NCBI RefSeq assembly: GCF_002192535.1
Contig: NZ_NAIA01000003.1
Span: 465,954-529,953 of the forward strand
Direction: 5' to 3'
Length of the DNA stretch: 64,000 nucleotides
Source: Polynucleobacter hirudinilacicola
GTDB taxonomy: Bacteria; Pseudomonadota; Gammaproteobacteria; Burkholderiales; Burkholderiaceae
Positions within the stretch are counted from its first letter, which is position 1. The number at the start of each line of letters is the position of its first letter. The notes under the pieces are model-generated. The model saw only the letters and a program-made list of their open reading frames with translations. It was not told the origin of the DNA and made no database searches. The position numbers were made by a program, and so were the translations under genes. Shown here one piece after another: positions 41,432 to 48,686 of this stretch.

Positions 41432-42265
41432 TTATTTCTTAGCATTTGGGAAGAAGAGTTGTTCGCCATCAATCTTGTAGCTGGCAATTACTTCTTGACC
41501 ATTTTTAGAGATCAACCAGTCAATAAACTCTTGTCCTTGAGCTTTCTTCACGCTAGGAAACTTAGCTGGGTTGACCAGCATCACACCATATTGATTAAAC
41601 AGCTTAGGGTCGCCTTGCACTAGGATCATTAAATCGCCACGGTTCTTAAAGCTAATCCAAGTTCCACGATCGGCCAAGATATAGCCATTCATAGCAGAAG
41701 CAGTGTTGAGGGCAGGGCCCATACCTGAACCTGTTTCTTTGTACCAAGCAGTGCCAGGAGCGATAGCGATGCCAGCGCCTTTCCAGTAACGCAGTTCAGC
41801 AGCATGTGTGCCACTCTTATCGCCACGCGATACGAATGGTGCTTGAGCGGCGGCAATCTTTTGAAGTGCTACTTGAATATCTTTGCCGCCACCTACTTTT
41901 GCAGGATCTGTTTTAGGTCCGATGAGGACAAAATCGTTGTACATCACTTCATAGCGTTTTGTGGAGAATCCGTCCTCAACAAACTTTTCTTCAGCAGCCT
42001 TGTCATGAACAAACACAACATCGGCATCGCCACGACGTCCAATATCGAGAGCCTGACCAGTGCCTACTGCAACGACTTTGGCATCAATCCCCGTTTTCAT
42101 CTTAAAAATAGGCAGGATGAAGTTAAAGAGGCCGCTCTGTTCAGTGGAGGTGGTGGAGGACACCACAATAGTTTTTTCTTGGGCATACACCTGAGAACTG
42201 CCCATCAAGACTGTTACCAAGGTGCCAAAAAATAGATTTGAGATTAGCTTTTTCATAGGATTCAA
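41432..42265 (-). CDS. tupA: Tungstate-binding periplasmic protein TupA-like
   Basis: The 277-residue exported protein has a signal (MNPMKKLISNLFFGTLVTVLMGSSQVYAQ). It begins the mature region with 'VVSSTTSTEQSGLFNFILP', the oxyanion-binding TTST motif of TupA, and contains 'APFVSRGDKSGTHAAELRYWKGAGI'. TupA proteins bind tungstate with very high affinity, molybdate less. It is the first gene of the operon and divergent from the ModE-like regulator. The permease and ATPase are encoded about 37 kb away in this window, an unusual split. Confidence 0.88.
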   Translation of the reverse strand: MNPMKKLISNLFFGTLVTVLMGSSQVYAQEKTIVVSSTTSTEQSGLFNFILPIFKMKTGIDAKVVAVGTGQALDIGRRGDADVVFVHDKAAEEKFVEDGFSTKRYEVMYNDFVLIGPKTDPAKVGGGKDIQVALQKIAAAQAPFVSRGDKSGTHAAELRYWKGAGIAIAPGTAWYKETGSGMGPALNTASAMNGYILADRGTWISFKNRGDLMILVQGDPKLFNQYGVMLVNPAKFPSVKKAQGQEFIDWLISKNGQEVIASYKIDGEQLFFPNAKK

Positions 42266-42292
42266 AAAGTAGTTGATTAAAACGACATGATC

Positions 42293-42338
42293 GCATACAT
42301 TAATACTTATTGAATATGCAAAAAATTACATATGCAAA
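42293..42338. promoter_or_regulatory. Possible operator in the tupA/regulator divergent promoter
   Basis: The 66-base gap between tupA and the ModE-like gene holds the dyad GCATA (42293-42297) with TATGC (42315-42319), and a direct repeat ATATGCAAA at 42314-42322 and 42330-42338, 16 bases apart. The second copy includes the regulator's start codon. These could be regulator sites, by analogy with autoregulated ModE-type systems. Evidence is sequence symmetry only. Confidence 0.3.
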
Positions 42339-43354
42339 TTGAGATCCGTCCTACGCTAGTTGTTCAATCCCGGGCTGAGGGTAGGGGCTCTATAGACTTG
42401 ATTTGGCTTGCGCGCCTCCTTAAGGACATAGGGCGTGGCAGCTCTTTAGTAGTTGCCAGTAAAAAATCTGGCATCTCTTATAGAGGCGCCTGGGGGAAAT
42501 TAAATCAAGTTGAAGCCAGCTTGGGCATGCCGCTGATTGTCAGGACTAAGGGGCACGGATCAATCCTGACTGAATTTGGAACTTTCTTCATTCAGTTTAT
42601 TGATGAGATGCAAGCCAATCATCATGAGAGCGGCAATGCTTATCAGGATGCATTGTTAAAAGAAATTAAAAAAATTGAAAAATCAGAAAGCGCTCGATGG
42701 AAATTTTTATCGAGTAGCGATTCGATCATTCAAAGAGCAGTGACAGAAGTTAAAGGTTTTGATTTAAAAATTGCTGGGTCAGGAGAATCTCTAGAAAAGC
42801 TATTGAACAATGAAGCGCATATTGCTGGCTACCATGTCTCAGATGAAAAAAGTTCACAAGCTATTCATCGTCGATTATCGAAAAGTGAAATACAAATCTA
42901 TCCTGTGATGAAGCGCACGCAGGGGCTGATTGTTAAAAAAGGCAACCCTCTAAGGATACGTTCAATAGATGATTTGGTGGACCGAAAGGTGCGCTTTATT
43001 AATCGACAAATTGGTTCTGGCACTAGACTGCTCTTGGATACGCTGCTCATGGAGGAGGGAATCGAGCCTTCTGACATTAATGGTTATTTACATGAGGAGT
43101 TCACTCACTCTGCAGTAGCGAATGCCATCTTGGCAAGTAAAGCAGATGTAGGGGTCGGAGTTAAAAATGTCGCCATGGAGAATGGCTTGGGATTTGTGCC
43201 TTTGAAGGATGAAATTTTCTTTATCGCCATGCATAGGGATATGGTTTCTCAGTCCGATGCTTCAAAATTGATTCGGAAGATTCGGAGTTACTCTGGTGAG
43301 ACGCCGGGCTATAAAGCAGTTAGTCTCAACCGCCAGATTGAAGGCTGGCTATAA
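42332..43354 (+). CDS. ModE-type HTH regulator fused to a PBP-like ligand domain
   Basis: The 340-residue protein has an N-terminal winged helix of ModE/LysR type ('WLARLLKDIGRGSSLVVASKKSGISYRGAWGKLNQVEASLG', about residues 25-65). It continues with 'VRTKGHGSILTEFGTFFIQF' and then a substrate-binding domain of PBP superfamily type ('RTQGLIVKKGNPLRIRSIDDL', 'FINRQIGSGTRLLLDTLL', 'HSAVANAILASKADVGVGVKN'). ModE itself has Mop domains here instead. It is divergent from tupA, so it probably senses molybdate, tungstate or a molybdopterin-linked signal and controls the uptake genes. Ligand identity is inference. Confidence 0.82.
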   Translation: MQIEIRPTLVVQSRAEGRGSIDLIWLARLLKDIGRGSSLVVASKKSGISYRGAWGKLNQVEASLGMPLIVRTKGHGSILTEFGTFFIQFIDEMQANHHESGNAYQDALLKEIKKIEKSESARWKFLSSSDSIIQRAVTEVKGFDLKIAGSGESLEKLLNNEAHIAGYHVSDEKSSQAIHRRLSKSEIQIYPVMKRTQGLIVKKGNPLRIRSIDDLVDRKVRFINRQIGSGTRLLLDTLLMEEGIEPSDINGYLHEEFTHSAVANAILASKADVGVGVKNVAMENGLGFVPLKDEIFFIAMHRDMVSQSDASKLIRKIRSYSGETPGYKAVSLNRQIEGWL

Positions 43355-43383
43355 ATTCATAGCAGGGCTAGAATAGTTTTGCT

Positions 43384-44139
43384 ATGAAATTCCGTCTCCA
43401 GTATTTACTTGCCCCTTTATTTTTCTGTGCAAATCTTGCATGGGCACAAACGACAACCGTGGCGGTTGCAGCCAATATGAAGGATGCGTTTAGCGAAATC
43501 AGTCTAGCCTACAAGGCCGCAGGTAATTCTGAACCTAGGATTGTGTATGGCTCATCAGGCAATTTTTCAGCGCAGATTATGAATGGCGCCCCATTCAAGT
43601 TATTCGTATCTGCTGATGAATATTTTCCGCTTGAGCTTTATAAACAGGGTAAGACAATCGATGATGGTCTTGTATACGCTATTGGTAAGTTGGCGATCAT
43701 CTCCAAAAACTCTACTGGAATCCGATTATTGGATAGCAAGGCTGATCTGATCAAGGCAATTAATAAAGCCAATAAGATTGCCATCGCTAAGCCTGAGCTA
43801 GCACCGTATGGAAGGGCTGCTGTGGAGTATCTAAAGGCAGAAGGGCTATGGAATATTGCTAAAGATAAATTGATCTATGCAGATAATGTTGGTATTGCAA
43901 CGATGTACGTAGTAACAGGTGCGGCTGATTTGGGCTTTACCGCGCTATCCTTAGCAAGGTCTGCAGAAATAGCCAAAGAGACAAGCTATATTCTTCCTGA
44001 CGGTAATTTATATGAGCCCATTAAGCAGAGAATGGTTTTAATCAAGGGCGCTCCTCGAGAGGCGGTAAGCCTTTATCAGTTTATGCAAAGCCCTCAAGCA
44101 AAATTGATTCTGCAGAAGTACGGTTACAGCACCCCGTAA
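43384..44139 (+). CDS. modA: Molybdate-binding periplasmic protein ModA-like
   Basis: The 251-residue exported protein has a signal (MKFRLQYLLAPLFFCANLAWAQ) and ModA motifs: 'VAVAANMKDAFSEISLAYK', 'YGSSGNFSAQIMNGAPFKLFVSADEYFP', and 'IAIAKPELAPYGRAAVEYL'. The conserved Ser in 'GSSGNF' and residues of 'AANMKDA' usually bind molybdate. It starts 30 bases after the regulator gene and is not followed by modB or modC. It may use TupBC or a distant ModBC. Length agrees with the family (about 250). Confidence 0.9.
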   Translation: MKFRLQYLLAPLFFCANLAWAQTTTVAVAANMKDAFSEISLAYKAAGNSEPRIVYGSSGNFSAQIMNGAPFKLFVSADEYFPLELYKQGKTIDDGLVYAIGKLAIISKNSTGIRLLDSKADLIKAINKANKIAIAKPELAPYGRAAVEYLKAEGLWNIAKDKLIYADNVGIATMYVVTGAADLGFTALSLARSAEIAKETSYILPDGNLYEPIKQRMVLIKGAPREAVSLYQFMQSPQAKLILQKYGYSTP

Positions 44140-44212
44140 TTTTTCCTTTTGAGCCCTTTTTCTCAATTTAGGCTACAGTCTTATGTATTCAATTGTTTAA
44201 GAGGGCCTCTAC

Positions 44213-44608
44213 ATGAAACTAAAGTCCACTGTATTTCTGCTATCTAGCTTCTTGGGTATTTTTCTTGTTGGATCTGCCCATGCCCAGTCTGGCGAAAATA
44301 CGTACAAGCAAGTTTGTGCAAGCTGCCATGGGGCTGGCGTTCTGAATGCACCTAAGCTTGGAGATAAAGCAAAGTGGGCGCCACTTATTGCTGAGGGGCA
44401 AGTAATACTGACGGCACATGGTTATGTTGGGGTGCGATCTATGCCTGCTAAAGGCGGTAATCCTAATTTAAGTATCGAAGGATTTGCTGATGCTTTAGTT
44501 TATATGGTGAATAACTCAGGTGGTAACTGGAAGTCACCGAATGCGCAAACCATTGCAGCTATCAATAAAGAAGTTGAGGCTCGCAAAGCAGGATTAAATA
44601 AGAAGTAA
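44213..44608 (+). CDS. Cytochrome c5-like periplasmic protein
   Basis: The 131-residue exported protein has a signal peptide ending SAHAQ, one haem c motif 'CASCHGAG', and an axial Met in 'VRSMPAKGGNPNLS' typical of cytochrome c5. It is a small electron carrier in the periplasm. It follows the modA gene by 73 bases and could be transcribed separately. A link to a molybdoenzyme is possible but cannot be proven from position. Confidence 0.9.
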   Translation: MKLKSTVFLLSSFLGIFLVGSAHAQSGENTYKQVCASCHGAGVLNAPKLGDKAKWAPLIAEGQVILTAHGYVGVRSMPAKGGNPNLSIEGFADALVYMVNNSGGNWKSPNAQTIAAINKEVEARKAGLNKK

Positions 44609-44671
44609 GACAGCAGAGCGATCAGTGCATTCAGCGCTAAGAAGTGCTCCTAGCGCTGAATATTCAATGGC

Positions 44672-45670
44672 TTAGTCTGCTTTAATGCCAGCATCCTTAA
44701 TTACTTTAGCCCACATATTCAATTCCCTTTGAATTCGCTTTGCTGAATCAGCTGGGGTAAGGTAGTTCACATATACGCCAGCAGCTAACATGCGCTCTTG
44801 TACATCGGGGCGCTGCAAAATCACTTTGATATCGTTATTGAGTTTGTCAATAATCGGTTTTGGAGTGCCTGCGGGAGCGAGGATTCCAAACATACTCACA
44901 ACATCAAAGTTGGGTAAGCCAGTAGCTTCGGTAATAGTTGGCACATCAGGTAACTGACTAATACGTTTAGCAGTGGTTACTGCTAATGCTCTTAGTTGGC
45001 CAGCTTGAATAAATTGCAGTGCCGCCGGAACAGTCTCGGACATCGTTAGCACCTGACCGCCTACCAGGTCTGTCATAGCAGGGCCACTACCTTTATAGGG
45101 CACATGCAAGAGATCCAAGCCTAATTGCGCGCGGAACATTTCCATTGCTAGGCGTTGTGGTGCGCCTGCGCCCGAAGATGCAAAGGTGAGTTTGCCTGGA
45201 TTGGCTTTGGCATAAGCAATAAATTCCTTCATATTCTTCACGGGAACAGAAGGGTTCACTACAAACACTAGCGGCACAACACCAACGACACCTACAGGCG
45301 TGAAATCTTTTTCTAAGTTGTATTTAATGCCATCTTTGTTAAGGTTGGTATTAATCGCATGTGATGTGAGGGCACCCATTAATAAGGTGTAACCATCTGC
45401 AGGTGACTTAGCCACCATATCCGCGCCAATATTGCCGCTATCTCCTGAGCGGTTATCGGGTAGTACTTGCTGACCTAGTGACTTGGACAACTCTTGCGCC
45501 ATGATGCGACCAATCACATCAGTTGCGCCTCCCGGAGGAAAGGGAATCACCAGTCGAACTTGCTTGTCCGGGTAGTTCTTGCTTGCTGCATCTGTTTGTG
45601 CTGAGGCATTGCCTAAAATGGCAGTGGTGCAAAGTGCAATAAAAAGGGATTTTTGAATTAGTTGTCTCAT
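44672..45670 (-). CDS. Bug/TctC-type tripartite tricarboxylate transporter receptor
   Basis: The 332-residue exported protein has a signal peptide (MRQLIQKSLFIALCTTAILGNASAQ) and the family pattern 'KQVRLVIPFPPGGATDVIGRIMAQEL', 'NIGADMVAKSPADGYTLLMG', and 'VPYKGSGPAMTDLVGGQVLTM'. It is one of four Bug receptors in the window, with no TctAB next to it. The ligand is not predictable; carboxylic acids are usual. It is divergent from the SemiSWEET gene. Confidence 0.9.
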   Translation of the reverse strand: MRQLIQKSLFIALCTTAILGNASAQTDAASKNYPDKQVRLVIPFPPGGATDVIGRIMAQELSKSLGQQVLPDNRSGDSGNIGADMVAKSPADGYTLLMGALTSHAINTNLNKDGIKYNLEKDFTPVGVVGVVPLVFVVNPSVPVKNMKEFIAYAKANPGKLTFASSGAGAPQRLAMEMFRAQLGLDLLHVPYKGSGPAMTDLVGGQVLTMSETVPAALQFIQAGQLRALAVTTAKRISQLPDVPTITEATGLPNFDVVSMFGILAPAGTPKPIIDKLNNDIKVILQRPDVQERMLAAGVYVNYLTPADSAKRIQRELNMWAKVIKDAGIKAD

Positions 45671-45774
45671 ATCTTTTTTAATTTAGGTTTGGAATACGAG
45701 TTTGTATTATGACCAAAATTAGGCTTCCTGTGCTAGATCAAGGAATGATAGATTTGACTAATTACAATAAGCCC

Positions 45775-46056
45775 ATGAACCTTGAGCCCCACCAGATTGA
45801 AGTCATTGGTTATTGCGCCGCATTCTTGACCACGATCGCTTTTTTGCCCCAGGCAATACAGTCTTGGCGCACCCGGGATTTATCGGGGGTGTCATTGGGT
45901 ATGTACTCCTTATTTGCTGCTGGGGTGGGGCTTTGGCTGATTTATGGTCTCATTATTGAGAAGTGGCCCCTCATATTGGCGAATGCTTTGACCTTTGCTT
46001 TGGCTCTGAGCATCTTGTTGCTGAAATTGCGTCATACTTCTAAACATCGGAAATAA
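45775..46056 (+). CDS. SemiSWEET family transporter
   Basis: From ATG 45775 the protein has 93 residues and three membrane helices with the PQ-loop 'TTIAFLPQAIQSWRTRDLSGVSLGMYSLF', the hallmark of SemiSWEET (MtN3-like). Two copies form a sugar pore. The track start at 45709 would add 22 hydrophilic residues, and ATG 45745 (following AAGGA too closely) is another option; no site has a good ribosome site. The usual family length (85-95) favours the shortest start. Substrate unknown. Confidence 0.82.
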   Translation: MNLEPHQIEVIGYCAAFLTTIAFLPQAIQSWRTRDLSGVSLGMYSLFAAGVGLWLIYGLIIEKWPLILANALTFALALSILLLKLRHTSKHRK

Positions 46057-46090
46057 ACGCTAATCCACGGCATCCCATAGAAAGGGTTTT

Positions 46091-46783
46091 ATGAGTTCAG
46101 CATTTGTGATTGACCCACCACCAGTAGTGTCCCTACCTGTGACTGGCGATACCCGTCGTTTTGCAGTAAATCGTATCTATTGTGTTGGTCGCAACTATGC
46201 AGACCATGCACGTGAGATGGGTCATGATCCTGATCGAGAGCCACCATTCTTTTTTATGAAGCCAGCTAACTCTATCGTGACTGACGGCAAAGATATGGCT
46301 TATCCTAATTTATCCAAAGATGTGCACCACGAAATCGAAATGGTAGTTGCTATTGGTAAAGGTGGCGCCAATATTTCTGCTGATAAAGCCCTCGATCATG
46401 TTTATGGTTATGGCGTTGGTTTGGATATGACAAGGCGTGATTTACAAGGGGAAGCTAAAAAGATGGGGCGCCCTTGGGATACAGGTAAGGCATTTGACCA
46501 GGCAGCTCCTTGTGGAGAAATTACTCCGGTCACAAAGTGTGGTCATCCAGCAAAAGGCGCTGTCAAACTTTTAGTAAATGGCGAAGTCCGTCAAGAGGGT
46601 GACTTAAACCAGTTGATATGGAATGTGCCCGATACCATTGCCTACCTTTCTACTTTATTTACATTAGAGCCAGGCGACTTAATCTACTCAGGCACTCCTG
46701 CAGGAGTTGGTCCGGTGAAGAAGGGCGATGTACTGATTGGAAGTGTTGAAGGTTTAGTCAATTTGAATACTAAGGTTATTTAG
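46091..46783 (+). CDS. Fumarylacetoacetate hydrolase family protein
   Basis: The 230-residue protein matches the FAH core: 'IYCVGRNYADHAREMG', 'FFMKPANSIV', 'HHEIEMVVAIGKGGANIS' (metal-binding Glu residues), 'GYGVGLDMTRRDLQ', 'DLIYSGTPAGVGPVKKGD'. The short size suggests an FAHD1-like acylpyruvase or oxaloacetate decarboxylase activity rather than true fumarylacetoacetase. AAAGGG stands before the ATG. It is 34 bases after the SemiSWEET gene. Substrate is not certain. Confidence 0.9.
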   Translation: MSSAFVIDPPPVVSLPVTGDTRRFAVNRIYCVGRNYADHAREMGHDPDREPPFFFMKPANSIVTDGKDMAYPNLSKDVHHEIEMVVAIGKGGANISADKALDHVYGYGVGLDMTRRDLQGEAKKMGRPWDTGKAFDQAAPCGEITPVTKCGHPAKGAVKLLVNGEVRQEGDLNQLIWNVPDTIAYLSTLFTLEPGDLIYSGTPAGVGPVKKGDVLIGSVEGLVNLNTKVI

Positions 46784-46840
46784 TATTTAATACGCCGTCA
46801 AATTTGATGTCTAGGCGGCGGCCTGCGCTAGAATTCACCT

Positions 46841-46999
46841 ATGTATATGTTCCTGCCTTTCCTGACAGCGTTGATCGGACTTATTTTGGTCTGGTTTGAA
46901 AAGCGTCTAGCTGGCTTGGTCGTATTGGCGATTACCGTTGGAATCTTGCTTGTCTGGTTCCGCTCTCATGCAACCACCCATCTTCATCTCAGCCTGTGA
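46841..46999 (+). CDS. Small membrane protein, 52 aa, DUF5993-like, before dsbB
   Basis: This ORF is missing from the track. ATG 46841 to TGA 46997-46999 gives 52 residues: it starts 'MYMFLPFLTALIGLILVW', has two hydrophobic stretches separated by 'FEKRLAG', and ends 'WFRSHATTHLHLSL'. Small DUF5993 proteins of this shape are, to my knowledge, found near dsbB. Its stop overlaps the GTG start of dsbB (GTGA), strong evidence for translational coupling. Function unknown; a part in the DsbB-related disulfide system is inferred. Confidence 0.7.
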   Translation: MYMFLPFLTALIGLILVWFEKRLAGLVVLAITVGILLVWFRSHATTHLHLSL

Positions 47000-47559
47000 G
47001 TAAGACTTCTTTCCCGTCTTTGGCTGCACTTGGCAATCAACTGGCTCTGATTTCAATTATTGGAGTTCTGTCTTACGCCTTTGTTGATCAGCTTTATTTT
47101 GGTGAGTTGCCTTGCCCGCTCTGTCTAATGCAACGTATTGGGTTTGTCATTATTGGCATTGCCTTAGTTCTCAATATCCGCTGTGGTGCGCACGCAGCAC
47201 ATTATGGTTGGGGCATTATTGGCGGCCTTGTAGGGATGATGGTTTCTTTGCGTCAGGTACTTTTGCATATCTTGCCTGGAGATAAAGGATATGGCGCTAC
47301 CTTTTTAGAGTTGCATTTTTATACCTGGGCCTTTGTAGCCTATATCGGCTTGCTATTGGGATTTGCAATTTTGCTTATGTTACCTAATCGCGATGTGCGA
47401 TCTCGCTCCATATTTGCAAATACCTTGGTCATTATTTTTATTCTATTAGTCGCAGGTAATTTGATCTCTACCTTATTGGAGTGTGGTGTCGGCCCCTGTG
47501 CTGATGATCCTGTGAAGTATGAGGGCTGGCTCTGGTTGCGTAACCGCTTTGGTTTTTAA
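46996..47559 (+). CDS. dsbB: Disulfide bond formation protein B
   Basis: The 187-residue inner-membrane protein starts at GTG 46996. It has four helices and the first redox pair 'LPCPLCLMQRIGF' (near residues 38-41), and a second cysteine pair in 'LECGVGPCADDP' (near 162-167). It reoxidises DsbA and passes electrons to quinones. The typical C-terminal pair spacing is retained. It is coupled at its start to the small DUF5993-like gene and its stop overlaps the next ATG (TAATG). Confidence 0.92.
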   Translation: MSKTSFPSLAALGNQLALISIIGVLSYAFVDQLYFGELPCPLCLMQRIGFVIIGIALVLNIRCGAHAAHYGWGIIGGLVGMMVSLRQVLLHILPGDKGYGATFLELHFYTWAFVAYIGLLLGFAILLMLPNRDVRSRSIFANTLVIIFILLVAGNLISTLLECGVGPCADDPVKYEGWLWLRNRFGF

Positions 47560-48560
47560 TGATGGCAATAACGCAGTTTTCTAGGCTAATGAAGAGCCTC
47601 TTTCTTCTTGCCTTCATTTGCTTGGGTATATCAAACGCCCACTCACAAGTAAAGACAGTCTGGCCTAAGCAGGCTATCAAGATCATTGTTACTTTTACCC
47701 CTGGTGGGGCGCCCGATGTCTTGGCGCGGATCTTGGCTGAAAATTGGCAGCAAAGTTTGGGCGTACCAGTGCTCGTAGAAAATCGTCCTGGCTATGGTGG
47801 CAATATTGGCGCAGAGTTAGTTGCCAAGAGTGATCCCGATGGCTACATATTGCTGATTGGCACTGTAGGCATTCATGCGATCAACGGGGCTCTTTATGAC
47901 AAGATGTCTTTTGATCCTGTAAAAGATTTCACGCCGATTAGTTTCTTGGCAAGCACTCCCAATGTTTTGATCGTCAATAAACAACTGGGCGTGAGTAATG
48001 TGAACGAGCTCATTGCACTTGCAAAAGCAAAGCCGAATCAACTGACTTTTGGATCTTCTGGCGTTGGTACCTCTTTGCATATGTCTGGTGAGTTGTTTAA
48101 AGAAATGGCAGGAATTGATATTCGCCATATTCCTTACAAGGGGCGTGCACAATCATTGCCAGATTTAGTGAGCGGACGCATCTCGATGCTATTTGATAAC
48201 TTATCTTCATCACTACCTTTGATTAAGGCGGGGGAGGTACAGGCTCTAGGGGTGACAACCTTAAAGCGTTCGCCTGCTGCCCCAGAGATTCCGACGTTAG
48301 CTGAGCAGGGATTGCCTGGATTTGAGGCGATTTCATGGTTCTCTTTGATGGCTCCAGCAAATTTGCCTCCATCTATTCAAAAGCGCCTTAACCAGTTAAC
48401 TAGACAAGCTCTGCAAAATCCAGATGTCAAAAATAGACTCTTGTCGGGCGGCTTGGATCCTGCTCCTGGCAGTCCTGAGGATCTCTCCAAATTGATTGCA
48501 GCAGAGTCGCGAAAGTGGAGTAGAGTGGTTCAGCAGTCTGGCGCCAAAGTGGAGCCCTAA
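47559..48560 (+). CDS. Bug/TctC-type tripartite tricarboxylate transporter receptor
   Basis: The 333-residue exported protein starts at the overlapping ATG 47559, with a second ATG three bases further. The signal runs to 'ICLGISNAHSQ'. Family pattern: 'KIIVTFTPGGAPDVLARILAENW', 'GYGGNIGAELVAKSDPDGY', and 'FGSSGVGTSLHMSGELFKEMAG'. It is one of four such receptors here, without TctAB, and the only one overlapping an unrelated gene (dsbB). Ligand unknown. Confidence 0.9.
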   Translation: MMAITQFSRLMKSLFLLAFICLGISNAHSQVKTVWPKQAIKIIVTFTPGGAPDVLARILAENWQQSLGVPVLVENRPGYGGNIGAELVAKSDPDGYILLIGTVGIHAINGALYDKMSFDPVKDFTPISFLASTPNVLIVNKQLGVSNVNELIALAKAKPNQLTFGSSGVGTSLHMSGELFKEMAGIDIRHIPYKGRAQSLPDLVSGRISMLFDNLSSSLPLIKAGEVQALGVTTLKRSPAAPEIPTLAEQGLPGFEAISWFSLMAPANLPPSIQKRLNQLTRQALQNPDVKNRLLSGGLDPAPGSPEDLSKLIAAESRKWSRVVQQSGAKVEP

Positions 48561-48686
48561 AATCCTCTTTTCTTGTCAGCTTATATCTGTTTAGAGCGTT
48601 ATATAGGTAGGACAAAGATCAGGCGCTACAAATTCAAGATATTCGATTGAAAACTTATTCATCAGACCCTTTCTAATCGACCCAAT

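Noticed and set aside
41804-42235. 143-residue ORF on the plus strand
   Set aside because: It lies fully within tupA on the opposite strand. No ribosome site or domain pattern is seen, and tupA is well supported by signal peptide and motifs.
44629-44661. Hairpin ATTCAGCGCTA/TAGCGCTGAAT between the cytochrome c gene and the convergent Bug receptor
   Set aside because: The 11-bp stem is good, but no T-run follows on either strand, so I do not call an intrinsic terminator. It may still stabilise a 3' end.
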